Of a stretch of DNA of 64,000 nucleotides, positions 56,135 through 64,000 are shown piece by piece (positions within the stretch are counted from its first letter, which is position 1; every line of letters starts with the position of its first letter). This DNA comes from Bacteroidota bacterium (GTDB taxonomy: Bacteria > Bacteroidota > Bacteroidia > UBA4408), in the NCBI GenBank assembly GCA_016718805.1, contig JADKCP010000001.1, forward strand, positions 496,001 through 560,000, written 5' to 3'. Under the pieces are notes generated by a model. That model made no database searches. It was not told where the DNA came from and saw only the letters and a list, made by a program, of their open reading frames with translations. A program made the translations under genes and the position numbers.

Positions 56135-56648
56135 TATACCTAAATCACTAATTCTGCCATCAACAGTCTTAAAAGGCATTTTCGTTTGCTTTCTACTGTT
56201 CGCCGGTGTAGCATGCAAAAAGGAAAAAACCTATGTGTATGGCGTCAACGATGTAACTGTAAAGCAAGATGGAGCTAACAAGCCTTCCGTTAAAACAACT
56301 ACTGAGTTTATTTCTATTGCCTACGCCGATATTTTTGGAACAACTATTACTGCCAATGATTTAACCCAACTTTCATTGTTGTATTCAGCTTTTGGCGATA
56401 AAAAACTAATGGAAAATTTAATCATCAAAAACTTTCTAAATGCTCCGGGTACGCAAATTCCAAGCAAGGCCCAAATGCAACAAAACACTGAGCAATTTTT
56501 GAAAGAAACCTATACCAAATTTTTAAATAGAACACCCAATGAGTTTGAGTTGTACGGTACAAAAAATATTATTCAGGCAGATTCAACTATAAGTCCTGAA
56601 TTAATTTATTACGGAATGCTAACTTCAAATGAATATCGTCATTATTAA
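56115..56648 (+). CDS. Lipoprotein paralogous to the preceding gene
   Basis: This 177-residue protein has a membrane-type signal with a lipobox (LLFAGVACKK, Cys near residue 35). The C-terminal half has the motif TKFLNRTPNEFELYG (about 135-149), matching FQNFLNRYPTDAELENA of the upstream protein, and a helical segment ISIAYADIFGTTITANDL that fits the same pattern more loosely. The ATG at 56115 lies inside the upstream gene (20-base overlap) and gives a long N-region; the next in-frame Met, two codons on, would work as well. The pair suggests two subunits made in step. Function unknown. Confidence 0.72.
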   Translation: MNMLEYNIPKSLILPSTVLKGIFVCFLLFAGVACKKEKTYVYGVNDVTVKQDGANKPSVKTTTEFISIAYADIFGTTITANDLTQLSLLYSAFGDKKLMENLIIKNFLNAPGTQIPSKAQMQQNTEQFLKETYTKFLNRTPNEFELYGTKNIIQADSTISPELIYYGMLTSNEYRHY

Positions 56649-56656
56649 TTTAGGAT

Positions 56657-57976
56657 ATGAATACAACACGCAGAGGTTTTATTAAGCGAGCAGGATTAGC
56701 TACAGCCGGAGCTATTACATTTCCTTATATTTTGCCATCAGGCAGATTATTTGCCTCAACCGGCATACGCAAAGCCGATCACGTTGTATTTTGCCTTTTT
56801 GCAGGAGGAGTGCGCAATTTGGAAACGCTGCAAAAAGCAGAAGGAAATTTAATGACCTATACATTGCCGGGTACCGAAGCAATATCTTCAGACATACTTG
56901 CTGGTATGGATCCATTGCCGGCATCAACAGGTATTCCTCTGCAATTGCAGGGTTCATTGTTTAAAGATTTCAGATATAAATCAGGTCCAACGGGACATTT
57001 TAATGGACACACTACTGCCATAACCGGAGTATATACAGATACCGATTTAGATATTAAAACGAATCCTGAGCACCCAACAATTTTTGAATATTATCGCAAG
57101 CACAATTCACCTTCCCAAACAGCATTAAATACTTGGTGGGTGAGTAATTCACTTGGACCATATCCTGCATTAAACTTTAGTAAGGATGCTAATTATGGAG
57201 CCATTTATGGAGGGAATCACATTCAACCTGCCTCTATTATAAGCCTCGGTGGCTATAATGCATTGGGTAACCCCAAAGTGTTTACGAATGCACAAGCTAC
57301 TGCTGCTAAATCAATGCGTACCTTTTTGGATAATAATTTTGCAAATCAAACTAAAGCAGCTGATGCAGGAGTTACCAATGCCGAAAGCGAAGCATCACAA
57401 ATAGAAGGTTTTATTCAACAGTCGTTTAATGAAGCTGTAGCTGGATTGTACAACGATCCATGGAGTTTAGGAGCCAGCATGAACAACGATATGTACAATA
57501 TCTTTTTTGCTGAAAAAATTATTCAACGATTTAAGCCCGAGTTAATGGTGGTGAATATGCAGGATGTTGATATTGCACATTCTAACTTTACCCAATATTG
57601 CAATAATATGCGGAAGGCTGATTATGCGTTGAGTCATCTCTGGAACACAATTCAATCAACCCCGGGAATGGCAAATAATACTGTGCTAATTGTTGCGCCT
57701 GAACATGGTCGAAACTTAACTCATAATTCACTTGTTGATTCTTATGGACGTTATGCTCTTGATCATACCAACGATCCAACATCCCGTGAAATTTTTTGTT
57801 TGATTTTAGGACCGGCAGGTAAAGTAAAGCAAAATACCGTTTTTACAAATCCTCAAGGACTTGGTGAAAGTATCGACATTGTTCCCACTATTGCGGATGT
57901 GCTTGGATTTTATTCAGACATACCTTTGAGTTACCGAAATAAAATGGGAAATCCTTTAACACAGGCATTTATTTAA
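56657..57976 (+). CDS. Tat-exported DUF1501-like protein (alkaline-phosphatase superfamily type)
   Basis: This 439-residue protein begins with a twin-arginine signal (NTTRRGFIKRAGLATAGAIT), so it is exported folded. The body resembles DUF1501 proteins, which belong to the alkaline phosphatase/sulfatase fold: VFCLFAGGVRN near residues 43-53 where the metal-binding strand lies, GHFNGHTTAITG near 112-123, ELMVVNMQDVDIAHSN near 295-310, and a late LIVAPEHGRN (about 349-358). The canonical phosphatase nucleophile after the first Asp is not obvious, so enzymatic activity is uncertain. In planctomycetes DUF1501 genes sit beside DUF1549/PSCyt1 genes; the same partnership appears here. It starts 8 bases after the upstream lipoprotein gene. 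Confidence 0.78.
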   Translation: MNTTRRGFIKRAGLATAGAITFPYILPSGRLFASTGIRKADHVVFCLFAGGVRNLETLQKAEGNLMTYTLPGTEAISSDILAGMDPLPASTGIPLQLQGSLFKDFRYKSGPTGHFNGHTTAITGVYTDTDLDIKTNPEHPTIFEYYRKHNSPSQTALNTWWVSNSLGPYPALNFSKDANYGAIYGGNHIQPASIISLGGYNALGNPKVFTNAQATAAKSMRTFLDNNFANQTKAADAGVTNAESEASQIEGFIQQSFNEAVAGLYNDPWSLGASMNNDMYNIFFAEKIIQRFKPELMVVNMQDVDIAHSNFTQYCNNMRKADYALSHLWNTIQSTPGMANNTVLIVAPEHGRNLTHNSLVDSYGRYALDHTNDPTSREIFCLILGPAGKVKQNTVFTNPQGLGESIDIVPTIADVLGFYSDIPLSYRNKMGNPLTQAFI

Positions 57977-57983
57977 ACGTAGG

Positions 57984-58934
57984 ATGATGAAAAAATATTT
58001 TTTGTGGTTTCTTGTTATATCTGTGCTAACTGCGCTGGTTAATTCTTGCAAAGACAAAGATGAGACTGCTCCTGAAAATCCATTTGAGAGTTTAAATTCA
58101 GGACCTCAAATTCCTGACGACAGTATTAGTGCGACTTCCTTTTTAGGGATTCATAAAAATATATTTGCAGTAAAATGCGCTAATCCAAGTTGCCATGATG
58201 GAAGTTTTGAACCCGATTTCAGAACTGTACAATCTGCTTACGCAACTTTGGTGTATCACCCTGTCATAAAGCAGTTGGATCCATGGCAGGTAAGAGTATT
58301 GCCTTTTGACACAGCTAAAAGCTGGTTGTGGCAACGCGTTATTCATGAACGTATTGTTAGTAATGGCGATACTTCCGGTGGACGAATGCCCTTGTATAGA
58401 GAATCACTATCATCGACAGAACTTACTAGTATTAGTAAATGGATTTTAGCCGGTGCACGCGATATTCATGGGAATGTGCCAAGCTATCCAAATCAGGAAC
58501 CTAAAATTATTGCCTATGGAGCATTCGATCCAACGTTTGCCATTGAGTATTCGAAGGACAATAATCGAGTTGATAGTTTGTCATATAACCCCTTTATCGT
58601 TTCGCATAATGATGTAGTGCAAATATTGTCTGTAGCAAGCGATGACAGCACTAAAATATCTTCTTTGCAAAATTGCAGATTAAAACTATCCTTACTGAAA
58701 GACGATTTCAGTGCCGCTTCATCCTACCCATGTAATTATTTTGAAGTACCAACTGCAACCGATACATTTAGAACTTGGCGTACTACCATTAATGTGTCAA
58801 ATTTTCCAACTGATACGGTAGTGTATATGCGCTTTTACGCTAACGATGGTGATCATACCAACGATACTGAATTTCCTTTGAACGAATCTGTATTTTATTA
58901 CAAAACGTATTGGGCATTTTACATTAAACCCTAA
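57984..58934 (+). CDS. PSCyt1-like lipoprotein with a CX4CH heme-type motif
   Basis: This 316-residue lipoprotein has its lipobox near residues 17-23 (ALVNSCKD). Residues about 50-160 resemble planctomycete-type cytochrome PSCyt1: FAVKCANPSCHDG (Cys-4 residues-Cys-His) at the front and MPLYRESLSSTELTSISKWI followed by LAGA at the back, where PSCyt1 has MPP...LS..E...I..WI..GA. CX4CH is a known heme c attachment variant, for instance in some Desulfovibrio cytochromes c3, but heme binding here is inference. The second half is a beta-rich domain of unknown type. It begins 7 bases after the DUF1501-like gene. Confidence 0.75.
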   Translation: MMKKYFLWFLVISVLTALVNSCKDKDETAPENPFESLNSGPQIPDDSISATSFLGIHKNIFAVKCANPSCHDGSFEPDFRTVQSAYATLVYHPVIKQLDPWQVRVLPFDTAKSWLWQRVIHERIVSNGDTSGGRMPLYRESLSSTELTSISKWILAGARDIHGNVPSYPNQEPKIIAYGAFDPTFAIEYSKDNNRVDSLSYNPFIVSHNDVVQILSVASDDSTKISSLQNCRLKLSLLKDDFSAASSYPCNYFEVPTATDTFRTWRTTINVSNFPTDTVVYMRFYANDGDHTNDTEFPLNESVFYYKTYWAFYIKP

Positions 58935-58936
58935 GC

Positions 58937-59392
58937 ATGAAACAACGCATAGCACTGTATAAATTTATTTGTTTTACCTTTTTCACTGTAAGCATTATTG
59001 CTTGTAAGAAAGATAAGGAAGAGCGTAGTATAATACCGGTAATCAGACTAGTTGATGTTAGTCCTTTACAAATTAAGGAATACAAGGATAAAATTGTGTT
59101 TAATTTGTTTTACCAAGATGCCGATGGTGATATTGGTGAAAACAACGATGCGGTAAAAAATTTATTTATTACCGATGCTCGTAACGGAATTACCTATCAG
59201 TATCGAATTAAGCAACTTTCACCCGACGGAGCAGAAGTAAGTATTGAGGGAAATTTAATGGTTGAATTAAATAGTACCGGAATATTAAATGGTGCTAGCA
59301 GCGAGGCTGTAAGTTATTCTATTTATTTAACCGATAGGGCCGGAAATGCAAGTAATACTGTTGTTGCTGATGGCCTAATGATTATTAAATAA
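58937..59392 (+). CDS. Small lipoprotein with an acidic DADGDIGEN motif
   Basis: This 151-residue lipoprotein (lipobox VSIIACKK, Cys near residue 23) is beta-rich and carries YQDADGDIGENND near residues 56-68, an acidic loop that could bind calcium. Similar small lipoproteins are common in Bacteroidota without a known function. It starts 2 bases after the PSCyt1-like gene and is therefore almost certainly co-translated with it. Confidence 0.7.
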   Translation: MKQRIALYKFICFTFFTVSIIACKKDKEERSIIPVIRLVDVSPLQIKEYKDKIVFNLFYQDADGDIGENNDAVKNLFITDARNGITYQYRIKQLSPDGAEVSIEGNLMVELNSTGILNGASSEAVSYSIYLTDRAGNASNTVVADGLMIIK

Positions 59393-59396
59393 GCGA

Positions 59397-59870
59397 ATGC
59401 TAAAATTTTCCAATTTCTTCAAGCTTTTTTTAAGCTTAGTAATTTTAGTTTTCCTAAGCTCCTGCAATTTGTTTAAACCGGTTCAAGTAAAAAAAATTGA
59501 ATCAGTAAGAGTAATCAAGAATTCAGGAAGGGGGATGGAGTTAGAAGTTTCGCTGGTTTTGCAAAATCCAAACTTTATGAAAATTTCAATTAATCAAGGC
59601 GAATTAGCACTTTGGTTGAATAAAGTTGCTATGGGAGCCATTCACTTAAATGATAAAGTAAACCTCCCTGCAAATTCTGAAATACTTCAAAAATTTACGG
59701 TTCAATTGGATCTATCGAATGCATTATTGGGCGGTTTATCTACGCTAATGTCGGTGCTTCAAAAGAATTCGGCAACCTTGCATATTAAAGGTCATGTTCG
59801 GGCCAAGGCGCTATTTATGAGCCGTGAATTCCCGGTTGATGAAAGTGCCCAAATACCCCTTTCTTTTTAA
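59397..59870 (+). CDS. LEA type 2 (WHy-domain) lipoprotein
   Basis: This 157-residue protein has a lipobox (LVFLSSCNLFK, Cys near residue 23). The remainder fits a late embryogenesis abundant type 2 beta-sandwich: VSLVLQNPNFMKISINQGEL (about residues 54-73) and ALWLNKVAMGAIHL, followed by NLPANSEILQKFTVQLDL. In bacteria such domains occur in exported stress-related or envelope proteins. It follows the previous lipoprotein gene by 4 bases and may be the last gene of the transcript. A link to the DUF1501-like cassette is only positional. Confidence 0.75.
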   Translation: MLKFSNFFKLFLSLVILVFLSSCNLFKPVQVKKIESVRVIKNSGRGMELEVSLVLQNPNFMKISINQGELALWLNKVAMGAIHLNDKVNLPANSEILQKFTVQLDLSNALLGGLSTLMSVLQKNSATLHIKGHVRAKALFMSREFPVDESAQIPLSF

Positions 59871-59951
59871 GTTACCTAAGCTTCTTTCTAATTGCATTCT
59901 TCGTGAATTGTTGCATTAATTAATTAAATTCGTCCTCCTAAAAAAATACGA

Positions 59952-61091
59952 ATGAAATTTGCAACAAAAGCCATACATGCCGGCCAAGAACCGGATGCTT
60001 CCAACGGAGCTATCATGACTCCTATTTATCAAACTTCTACCTATGTGCAAGCTTCGCCGGGCAACCACAAAGGTTATGCCTATGCACGGGGTAAAAATCC
60101 TACTCGAACAGCACTCGAAAAAAATATTGCTGCATTGGAAAATGCAAAGCACACACTTTGTTTTTCAAGCGGAATGGGAGCAGTGGATGCAGTTATAAAA
60201 ATGTTAAAGCCAGGTGATGAAGTAATTACCGGCGATGACATTTATGGTGGCTCATATCGTATGTTTACCAAGGTTTTCGCCAATTTTGGAATTAAGTTTC
60301 ACTTTGTTTCCATGGCCAATGCTGCCGATATTGTAAACTATATCAATTCAAATACAAAAATGTTATGGGTTGAAACTCCCACCAATCCAACTATGAAAAT
60401 AATTGATATTGAAGCTTGTGCTAAAATTGCACACGACCATTCAATTATACTTGCTGTTGATAATACATTCGCATCTCCATATTTACAAAACCCACTTGAT
60501 TTAGGAGCCCATATTGTTATGCACAGTGTGACTAAATATTTAGGAGGACATTCAGATGTAATAATGGGTTGTTTGTGTTGCAATGACGACGCCATTTATG
60601 AAAAGTTAGCATTTATACACAATTCATGTGGCGCTGTTCCAGGACCGATGGATAGCTTTTTGGTAATGCGTGGATTAAAGACATTGCATTTGCGCATGCA
60701 ACGACATTGTGAAAACGGTAAAGCGATAGCTCATTTTTTAAAGGCGCATCCAAAGGTTGACAAAGTATACTGGCCTGGGTTTAGCGATCATGCAAATCAT
60801 GAAATTGCCAAAAAACAAATGCGCGATTTTGGAGGAATGATTTCTTTCAGCTTGAAGGATGGAAGTATTGAAAATACATTTAAAGTTGCTTCATCTTTAC
60901 ATGTATTCTCACTTGCTGAATCTCTGGGCGGAGTTGAATCACTAATAAATCATCCTGCTTCAATGACACATGCTTCAATACCAAAAGCCGAACGCGAAAA
61001 GGCTGGAGTAACCGATTCATTGTTAAGATTGAGTGTTGGAGTGGAAGACATCGATGATTTAATTAACGATTTAAATTCGGCATTAGCCTAG
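59952..61091 (+). CDS. Cystathionine gamma-synthase/lyase family PLP enzyme
   Basis: This 379-residue fold-type I PLP enzyme belongs to the Cys/Met metabolism family. It begins MKFATKAIHAGQEPDASNGA, with PIYQTSTYVQ, YARGKNPTR, SSGMGAVDAV (phosphate-binding region), VETPTNPTMKIIDIEA and the PLP lysine in HSVTKYLGGHSDV (about residue 195). The C-terminal SLGGVESLINHPASMTHASI is also typical. Members are hard to separate by sequence; cystathionine gamma-synthase or gamma-lyase (or homocysteine-forming variants) are all possible. It stands on its own after an 81-base gap. Confidence 0.9.
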   Translation: MKFATKAIHAGQEPDASNGAIMTPIYQTSTYVQASPGNHKGYAYARGKNPTRTALEKNIAALENAKHTLCFSSGMGAVDAVIKMLKPGDEVITGDDIYGGSYRMFTKVFANFGIKFHFVSMANAADIVNYINSNTKMLWVETPTNPTMKIIDIEACAKIAHDHSIILAVDNTFASPYLQNPLDLGAHIVMHSVTKYLGGHSDVIMGCLCCNDDAIYEKLAFIHNSCGAVPGPMDSFLVMRGLKTLHLRMQRHCENGKAIAHFLKAHPKVDKVYWPGFSDHANHEIAKKQMRDFGGMISFSLKDGSIENTFKVASSLHVFSLAESLGGVESLINHPASMTHASIPKAEREKAGVTDSLLRLSVGVEDIDDLINDLNSALA

Positions 61092-61155
61092 AATGTATTT
61101 AAAGAAAAAGTATTTTCAGTATCTTAGCATCTTATCTAAATCAAATAAAATCAGC

Positions 61156-63300
61156 ATGAAAAAGAGTATTCGTATTTTTTGTACAGGTGCAATTCTTTGT
61201 TTCAGCAATCTTCTTACAGCACAAATGCGTCAGGGTAACTGGTGCGGTTCGTATGAAGAATTCGAACAAGCGATGCAACAAGATAAAATGTTTGAGCAAA
61301 AACAACGCGAGCTCGAGCAATTTACTGAAAAGTATGTTGCACAAAATCCCATAGATAGAGCTAGTGCTTCTGCAAAGAACAGTTCAGTTGTGCGTATTAT
61401 TCCGGTAGTGGTTCACGTTATACATGCCAATGGACCGGAAAATATTTCTAAAGCTCAAATTCTAAGCGAAATTGATGCATTGAACCGCGATTTTAGACGT
61501 AACAATTCGGATACTACTGCTACTCCCGGACCGTTTAAAAGCATTGCTGCTGATTGCGAAATTGAATTTCAAATGGCAAAACTAGATCCCAATGGGAATT
61601 GCACGGATGGTATTAATAGAGTTTATTCACCACTCACAGTTTATGCACGCAATAATGTAAAATCGCTGATTTATTGGCCAAGCAACAAGTACATGAACAT
61701 ATGGATTGTAAAATCAATTCGACGTGCTGATGGAACACTACCGCCTGCAGGTACCATCATTGCAGGATTTGCACAATTCCCAGGTGGGTCAGCTGCGACA
61801 GATGGATTAGTTATTGCTTCTGCTAATTTTGGAACTATAGGTTCTGCACAAGGAAATAAAGGAAGAACAACAGTTCACGAAGTTGGACATTGGTTAAACT
61901 TACGACATATATGGGCCGATGATAATGGCGCATGCTCTGGTTCTGACTTTGTTAATGATACTCCTAATCAGGGTAGCGAAAATTTTTCTACTTGTCCTAC
62001 CTTCCCAATGCTTGATGCTTGCTCTCCTTCAGGAAATGGAATTAATTTTAGCAACTACATGGATTATACCGATGAGTTATGCCAAAACATGTATACAGTT
62101 GGACAGGCAGCACGAATGAATGCAGCACTATCCTCATCAACAAGTAATAGAAACAATTTGTGGTCAGCAGGGAATTTAACTGCCACCGGTGTTAGCACTC
62201 CAACAATTTTATGCGTGGCCAATTTCTCAACAAATGCTCCCGGTAATATTGTTTGTGAAGGAGCTCAAATTTCTTTTTCAGATGTTTCATTTAATGGTGC
62301 AGCTACTTCTCGAACCTGGAATTTTCCAGGAGGAACACTTGTGACTCCATCAACTCTTTCCGATTCTATTGTAACTATTCAATACCCAATTGCAGGAAAT
62401 TACGATGTAACCTTATCAGTAAGTAATTCCACTGGCTCAGCTACTGTCACAAAAACTGGCTTTGTAAAGGTACTACCGGCTATTGCAGCATATAATTCTA
62501 CTTTTTATTCAGAAAGCTTTGAAAACTCAGCCTTGCCAAATGCCGATTGGGAAATAGCAAATTTAGATGGCGGAGTTCCTGTATGGCAACAAAATACTGC
62601 ACTCGGTTTTTCAGGAAGTGCTTGCGCTTCTCTACAAAACTTTTCAGGCGATTCAGCTGATATTGACGAATTGATTAGTCCAACTTTTAATGCAGCCAAT
62701 ATTCCGAATCTTAATTTTTCATTTCAGGTAGCTTATGCAATGAAAAATACCGGCGACAATGATGCCTTGAAAATTTATACTTCTATTGATTGTGGCCGAA
62801 GCTGGACATTAAGAACAACTATTAATGCAACGACCTTGGATGGCTCAAACCCAGCACAAACAGCTGCGTTTGTTCCAACCTTGCCGAGTCAGTGGCACAA
62901 GGAAACAGTAAGTGTAGCCAATCTCGCCAATAAATCTAATGCACGCATTAAGTTTCAATTTATTGGAGGTGGTGGTAACAACATTTATATTGATGATATC
63001 AATATTATTACTCCGGTTGGTATAAGTGAAAATAGTACTTCCGAATTAAATTTTAGTTTATATCCCAATCCAGCAAAAGAAGGCAGTGTTGTATATTTTA
63101 ATTTAAACGAAAAGAGTAGTGCTAAACTGGAAGTGTTTTCAATCCTCGGAAATGTAGTAGAAGGTAGCAATTTAGGGCAACTATTGCCTGGCATGCAAAA
63201 AATTGAAATCGGCAAATCAGGTACTTTGTCTAAAGGAGTTTACTTTGTGAAAGTAACAGTGAACAATCGTACCGGCATCAAAAAACTAACCATCGAATAA
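61156..63300 (+). CDS. M43 (pappalysin-like) zinc metalloprotease with PKD and T9SS type A sorting domains
   Basis: I place the start at 61156, where a signal peptide begins (MKKSIRIFCTGAILCFSNLL ... TAQ); an in-frame ATG at 61093 would add a non-signal extension. The 714-residue protein has a propeptide-like charged segment, then the metzincin catalytic domain with TVHEVGHWLNLRH near residue 240 (HExxHxxxxxH zinc ligands) and the Met-turn NYMDYTDE. A PKD domain follows (about 350-435, TWNFPGG), then a jelly-roll-like domain (YSESFENSALPNADWE ... IYIDDINI) and a type A sorting domain (LYPNPAKEGSVVYFNL). It is a secreted endopeptidase by family. A second protease gene of the same kind follows 19 bases later. 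Confidence 0.92.
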   Translation: MKKSIRIFCTGAILCFSNLLTAQMRQGNWCGSYEEFEQAMQQDKMFEQKQRELEQFTEKYVAQNPIDRASASAKNSSVVRIIPVVVHVIHANGPENISKAQILSEIDALNRDFRRNNSDTTATPGPFKSIAADCEIEFQMAKLDPNGNCTDGINRVYSPLTVYARNNVKSLIYWPSNKYMNIWIVKSIRRADGTLPPAGTIIAGFAQFPGGSAATDGLVIASANFGTIGSAQGNKGRTTVHEVGHWLNLRHIWADDNGACSGSDFVNDTPNQGSENFSTCPTFPMLDACSPSGNGINFSNYMDYTDELCQNMYTVGQAARMNAALSSSTSNRNNLWSAGNLTATGVSTPTILCVANFSTNAPGNIVCEGAQISFSDVSFNGAATSRTWNFPGGTLVTPSTLSDSIVTIQYPIAGNYDVTLSVSNSTGSATVTKTGFVKVLPAIAAYNSTFYSESFENSALPNADWEIANLDGGVPVWQQNTALGFSGSACASLQNFSGDSADIDELISPTFNAANIPNLNFSFQVAYAMKNTGDNDALKIYTSIDCGRSWTLRTTINATTLDGSNPAQTAAFVPTLPSQWHKETVSVANLANKSNARIKFQFIGGGGNNIYIDDINIITPVGISENSTSELNFSLYPNPAKEGSVVYFNLNEKSSAKLEVFSILGNVVEGSNLGQLLPGMQKIEIGKSGTLSKGVYFVKVTVNNRTGIKKLTIE

Positions 63301-63319
63301 ATCCTAACCCAAATTAAGA

Positions 63320-64000
63320 ATGAAAAAATCCCTTTCGTTAATCTGTTTATTACTGGTTGCAGGCTTCACCAAGTTAAATGCCCAACAGCTAAAATCCTGT
63401 GCTTCAGATGAGGTACAAAAAGAATATTTTGATGCTAACCCTGAAGCATTGCGTGAGTACCTTGCAAATGAAGAACAACTCATTAAAATGGATAAACTAG
63501 CAGCAAATGCAAATTATTCCTCAGCTAAGCAACAATCGGTAGTGTATATAATTCCAGTAGTATTTCACATCGTACACCAATATGGTCCCGAAAATATTTC
63601 GGATGCAAAAGTGCGTGAAGCTATACGCGTAATGAACAATGATTTTAGAAAACTAAATGCCGATACAGCAAGCACAATTCCTGTTTTTCAATCTTTAATG
63701 GCCGATTGCGAAATAGAGTTTCGTTTAGCAACTCTTGATCCTAGTGGAAATTGTACCAATGGAATTGATCGTATTTATTCACCTGAAACCAATAATGGAG
63801 GTGAATCAGCAAAGTTTAATAAGTGGCCTCAAAATAAGTATTTAAATATTTGGGTAATCAAGAAAATGGGTCCCGGCCATTTAACAGCAGCTGCTTATGC
63901 GTATACTCCGAACAATCCTCCTCCAAGCGGCGATGGTATTATTTGTTTGTATGATTATGTAGGAACTAATCCCGGAAACACCCACACTTTATCGCATGAA
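63320..64000 (+). CDS. M43-type zinc metalloprotease, partial at right edge
   Basis: The gene starts at an ATG at 63320 with a signal peptide (MKKSLSLICLLLVAGFTKLN, then AQ) and runs off the window (227 codons seen). It parallels the upstream protease closely: both have a propeptide, then IIPVVxHxxHxxGPENIS, NxDFR, ADCEIEF and GNCTxGIxRxYSP. The visible part ends at HTLSHE, the start of the zinc-binding HExxH. It is a paralogue from tandem duplication, and whether it also carries PKD and sorting domains cannot be seen. Confidence 0.88.
   Translation, partial: MKKSLSLICLLLVAGFTKLNAQQLKSCASDEVQKEYFDANPEALREYLANEEQLIKMDKLAANANYSSAKQQSVVYIIPVVFHIVHQYGPENISDAKVREAIRVMNNDFRKLNADTASTIPVFQSLMADCEIEFRLATLDPSGNCTNGIDRIYSPETNNGGESAKFNKWPQNKYLNIWVIKKMGPGHLTAAAYAYTPNNPPPSGDGIICLYDYVGTNPGNTHTLSHE

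Overview
This window comes from an aerobic member of the Bacteroidota (formerly Bacteroidetes), AT-rich by eye. The evidence is several very long secreted proteins with type IX secretion (T9SS) sorting domains of both classes (type A C-terminal domains and the gliding-associated 'CHU_C' type B domain), SprB-type repeats, the gliding ABC ATPase GldA, an alternative complex III plus cytochrome oxidase operon, the futalosine-route menaquinone enzyme MqnC, and promoters of the Bacteroidota TTTG / TAnnTTTG form. I cannot name the genus. No rRNA, tRNA, CRISPR array, prophage or insertion sequence is visible.

Layout. 1-13069 (minus strand): a TPR/PD40 surface-associated protein cut by the left edge, overlapping the end of a 2541-residue SprB-repeat surface protein, then ribE, a second type B sorted surface protein and mqnC. 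13335-19770 (plus): a DUF47 protein and a Pit phosphate transporter, then a chain of housekeeping genes (GT2 glycosyltransferase, dihydroorotase, YicC, guanylate kinase, DinB/YfiT-like protein). 19767-21504 (minus): rsgA, dtd and a MazG-like pyrophosphohydrolase. 21625-24507 (plus): gldA and a PurF-like amidotransferase. 24758-32276: a GEVED-domain surface protein, a convergent GT87 membrane protein, and a frameshifted beta-propeller surface protein set among palindromic repeats. 32851-36865: sucA and sucB. 37293-48674: actABCDEF-coxBA. 48948-55127: a 2059-residue surface protein. 55250-59870: a cassette of lipoproteins around a Tat-type DUF1501-like protein and a PSCyt1-like lipoprotein. 59952-61091: a Cys/Met PLP enzyme. 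61156-64000: two tandem M43 metalloproteases, the second cut by the right edge.

How the genes work together. SucAB feeds the TCA cycle. Menaquinone (MqnC) would carry electrons to alternative complex III, which replaces bc1, and then to the CoxBA oxidase. A large share of the remaining coding capacity is exported surface protein, presumably sent out by a T9SS encoded elsewhere.

Three coding regions show single-base frameshifts (actC near 43114-43117, coxA near 47331, and the beta-propeller gene at the A run 30910-30915). In each the reading resumes exactly in another frame. Two lie in one respiratory operon expected to be functional, so sequencing or assembly indels are the simplest explanation. 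The most unusual gene set is the 55250-59392 cassette, which looks like a small Bacteroidota counterpart of the planctomycete DUF1501/PSCyt1/DUF1549 gene sets.
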